From assembly GCF_901933205.1 (NCBI RefSeq), contig NC_044578.1, positions 14,780,501 through 14,844,500 of the forward strand: DNA of 64,000 nucleotides, read 5' to 3'. Positions 60,757 to 64,000 of this stretch are shown here, one piece after another. A program made the translations under genes and the position numbers. Below the pieces are notes generated by a model, which ran no database searches, was not told the origin of the DNA, and worked only from the letters and a program-made list of their open reading frames with translations. The stretch's first letter is position 1, and each line of letters begins with the position of its first letter. The DNA is from Camarhynchus parvulus (lineage: Eukaryota; Chordata; Aves; Passeriformes; Thraupidae).

Positions 60757-63700
60757 CAAAAGATCGTTTCAATTTAAATCTTTTTTCAAAGTATTTTGCG
60801 GGTAGTTGTATGTGAAGTGTGCAGCTTTTTGCAAGTATCTATTTATTAAAATAGAATATAAAATATTCTACTTTATTAAAATAAAATACCAAATTGAGAT
60901 TAGGAAATTTATGTATATACATTTTTTCAGGTATTACATTTAATCAGTGTGAAATTGTGTTCTGCGTTTAATGGCACTTCTGAGACTCCTGTACATGCAG
61001 TACCAGATAACCCTCCTTGCTACTTGTTACTGTTACTACCAGGTGTATGCCTATTGTCAGTCCAGCTAGGCCACAGACAAGCTTATTGCAATTAAATAGC
61101 AATTTGTTTCTATGAAACTGCAATTAAAGTATTACTGATCAGCCATTTTAGATTGGCAGTGCTGTGACTGTGTGTTAAACAGAGGAGCTCTGGATTCCTT
61201 TCTGCAGGAGAGGCGAGTAACAGTGAGGTGTAGTACACTCACCTCTGTCCCTTGTCAAGCTGGAGTATGAGTCCTTGGTGAAGTGCTCTGATCTCATCAC
61301 CAGCATGCTGAGAGCGATGACAAGTCAGGGCTCATCTCTGTGAGTTGAACTTGCAGCTTACAGGACCTGAAGTTATTGCTGTTTCTGTTCCTGTATAAGC
61401 AGGGATGTGTACACTTCTTACGGGGATGTTTTCAGCTCCAGATTGATTCTGTTCAGAATGGACAGCAAGTTGTGGGCCCCAAGCCAATAACGTTCTGCAG
61501 GTCCTGACTTGTTAGAGCTGTGTAAACAGGGCTACTATAGCTCCTTAATCATAACTGATAAAAGACTAGAAGAAAGCAATCAATTACCTTATAGGTTTGT
61601 TTTGTTTGGGTTTTTTTTTTAATAAAAAGCAGAAGTTTATCTGACACTGTGATTATTTTCACGCTCATACAAGGGATGAGAGATTGAAGCAATCCAATGG
61701 GCTTACCTGTGTGCACCTGGGCTTTGCTGGCAACTATATGCTTGTGATATTCTGGGGAAGCCACAGTGCTCCTGCCCCTAGGCCTTGCAGAACCCACCAG
61801 CCACTGCCTGGAGTCCCTGACCAAGCTTGTACCATTCCTGGTTGAGTTGAAATCTGAAATGTAAATTTTTGGTGCAAATTAAAAACTTGTTTGTAAGAAC
61901 TCAGAGAGGAATTAACTTTGTAGTGGTAATTTTGTTTTTTAATTATCACCATATTTTAACCAAGTCTGAGACATGTTAACTTCAGTTCCTGCATTTTTGT
62001 GGAGTGCAGGCTGTAGACATCCTGGTTCCTTTGCCAGAAGGGATAACATCACACCTGTGGCATGCATGAGATAAGTATTGCTTCATTTAGGCACAGGTTC
62101 TTGGCTCTGAGAGATGTTCCTTGTGGGGGGTGAAGGCTGGGGTCCTGCAGTGTGACCCATGGGTGGGTGATTGCTGCTGGGGAAACTGCTGCAGGCTTGC
62201 TGCTCATGTGGCACATGGATAACAAATGTCACCTGAGCAGCTCTTGGCTCCTGGCAAATGGAAGGTAAATGCCTCTGCTTAAACCTAAGTGCAAACAGCC
62301 CAGCTGACAGTAATTCATTCACCCTGGTAGAGTGGTCTTATGTCTGAGCCCAAGGCCTGAAAAGAGCCCTGTTTACTGGAGACAGACGCTACTGTGTTGA
62401 GGAATTTTTTTTCCCTTCCTCTGTGGGTATTTTTTAATGAGTTCTGTTGTTGTGCTTCTTTTCACAGTAGTTCTGGCATTAAGCTCACAGAAATGTTCCT
62501 GGTGTGCAGGAGGCTGCACAGTTCAGAGGGGGAGGCAATCAGACTTAAGGGGGTAGTTGGGAGTGGCTCTCCAGAGGCTTTTTTTACCCCACTCACCTGT
62601 AGCTTGTCCACTGAAGGCCCCCGAGGAAGAGCAGTGTTGAGGAAGGCTCTGAGGGGGCTCAGGCCCCTGAAGGACCAGTCCTGACAAGGGCCTTGGCTTT
62701 CAAACAGCAGAGCATGCACCCCAGGAAGGCTGGAAATTTTAATAGGTGCTAACTTTCAGCAAATGTAAGCTGAAAGTTCTCTCATATTCATTGTCATAAT
62801 GGAGACATTGTAGACCATTTTGCTATTTTGTTCCCGTGTGTAATATGGCTCTTACATTTTTGTGATCATTTTATCTTCTTAAAGCAGTTCTCTTCTACAT
62901 TATTCACCTGAGCTTACAAATGCTAAAGCTTGAAAATTGGTTTTTTTTAATTATGAAAATATTTTTAAAATATAATGTTTTGCTTTTTAGGATTGTTTTT
63001 ATTTGCTGCTATGTATTTACCTTTAAAAAACCAAAATCAAAACAAAATTCCTCAACAATTTTGTTGAAACACTCCTACAAACTGTAGCATTAAGACTGAA
63101 ATTAGGCTTGAGATGTGCCTGCTGCAAAAGAATTTTTTTGAGAGACAGTATAGTGGAGAGAAAATGGACATTTTGGTAAAAGTTGTTCTTCCTGGTTGGG
63201 TGCTGGCCCTGTGAAGCTGCCCACGAGGCGGGCACTGTGCTGCTGAGCACAGTGAGATGGGCAGCATGAAAGGAGCCCCCACAGACAGAGCCTGCCCGCC
63301 ACCTTTCCCAGCACTGGTGAGGGGTCCCCTCTGGTGCCCATTGTGTCCTTTGCTCCTGGTGGTGGCTGCTGAGCGAGCCAAAGCTCTCCCTGTGCAGTCA
63401 GATTGCTCTGCAGCTAAACCAGATGATGTTACTTTCTCACATTGTTGGAATATGCTGTTAATTACATTTTGAAATATCCATATACTTTTCCTCTTAGGGG
63501 ATCTTATCAGCAAGGTTCTCGCTAACAACTTCTGTGGTTCACCATAACCTCTCAGAATAATCATTGCTTCCATTGAACCTATGCCAGTTGTTTTGTTAAA
63601 CTAAGTTGAGAGAACGGGGCCTATATTAATTCTCGAAAGGCAAGAGATTGCCCTGTGATTTGGGGAAATCTTGATTGCTTACAGTATGAATAAATGAACA

Positions 63701-64000
63701 AGGCAGATATTAACTTTACACCTGACTTCAATTTCTTTGAGCTGTGAAGTAATGTCCAGTAGGAGGGTAAAAATCCTTCTAAAACTCATAAGGCAGCCAT
63801 TAATAGGCTAACTTTATTGTGCTGTAAAATCTTCAGCTGCTTATAGAAAACAAAGGGGCAACGAATGCAATATTCTTCTTTTATTCTTAGAAAAAACCTT
63901 AGATCAAACAGCCCCTAAAAGACTGAGCTGATCTGCATCCCACTTACATATTTTTGGATATCATCTGATATTCATTCCACTGATGTATTTGATAGGTAAT
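60757..64000. other. Intergenic downstream region, no gene seen
   Basis: Moderately AT-rich, with GC-richer islands at about 61190-61420, 62090-62350, 62480-62720 and 63190-63420 that could be unclassified lineage-specific repeats. The ORFs over these show no domain. Confidence 0.55.

Noticed and set aside
1..64000. tRNA, rRNA, CRISPR, prokaryotic operon or viral genes
   Set aside because: No tRNA B-box or cloverleaf, no spaced direct-repeat array, no viral or retroelement protein domain was seen. The gene structure is plainly that of a spliced vertebrate gene.

Overview
The window is vertebrate nuclear DNA, most likely from a bird. It has one intron-bearing gene whose exons translate to the LIM-only protein LMO4. 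It also has two short 3'-end fragments of chicken-type CR1 LINE elements in otherwise repeat-poor, AT-rich DNA. CR1 also occurs in crocodilians and turtles, so 'bird' is an inference. Nothing looks bacterial or viral: there are no long ORFs, operons, CRISPR arrays, rRNA or tRNA. The many 60-260 codon ORFs are chance frames, the longest lying in CpG-island DNA.

Layout. Positions 1 to about 41,000 are non-coding DNA upstream of LMO4. They hold a CR1 fragment (about 1957-2076), a possible TTAA-flanked MITE (12100-12209), microsatellites, small tandem duplications, an isolated CpG island with a CTCF-like site (22540-22870), a second GC-rich patch (23510-24110) with a perfect 26-bp palindrome, and AT-rich blocks that look like conserved non-coding elements. 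A broad CpG island from about 41,090 to 43,530 is the LMO4 promoter region. It carries a palindromic CRE, inverted CCAAT boxes, a GC box, a long pyrimidine tract and a non-coding first exon ending in a splice donor at 43263/43264.

LMO4 lies on the + strand. The non-coding exon 1 ends at 43263; coding exons are 45482-45717 (with 3 nt of 5'UTR from 45479), 52509-52605, 52964-53119 and 57270-57278. The 3'UTR runs to a poly(A) signal at 57991-57996. The joined CDS is 498 nt, or 165 codons plus stop, with two intact LIM domains and all 16 zinc ligands. Introns 1, 2 and 4 are large and contain a further GC-rich patch (48580-48735) and AT-rich homeodomain-motif-rich blocks that could be enhancers.

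Downstream (about 58,020-64,000) no gene was seen, only a second CR1 3' end (about 60594-60756) and unclassified sequence. The window therefore reads as one developmental regulator gene in its own non-coding landscape. No novel multi-gene system is visible. The most interesting unexplained items are the orphan CpG island/CTCF-site block 20 kb upstream, the 26-bp palindrome near it, and the TTAA-flanked inverted repeat.
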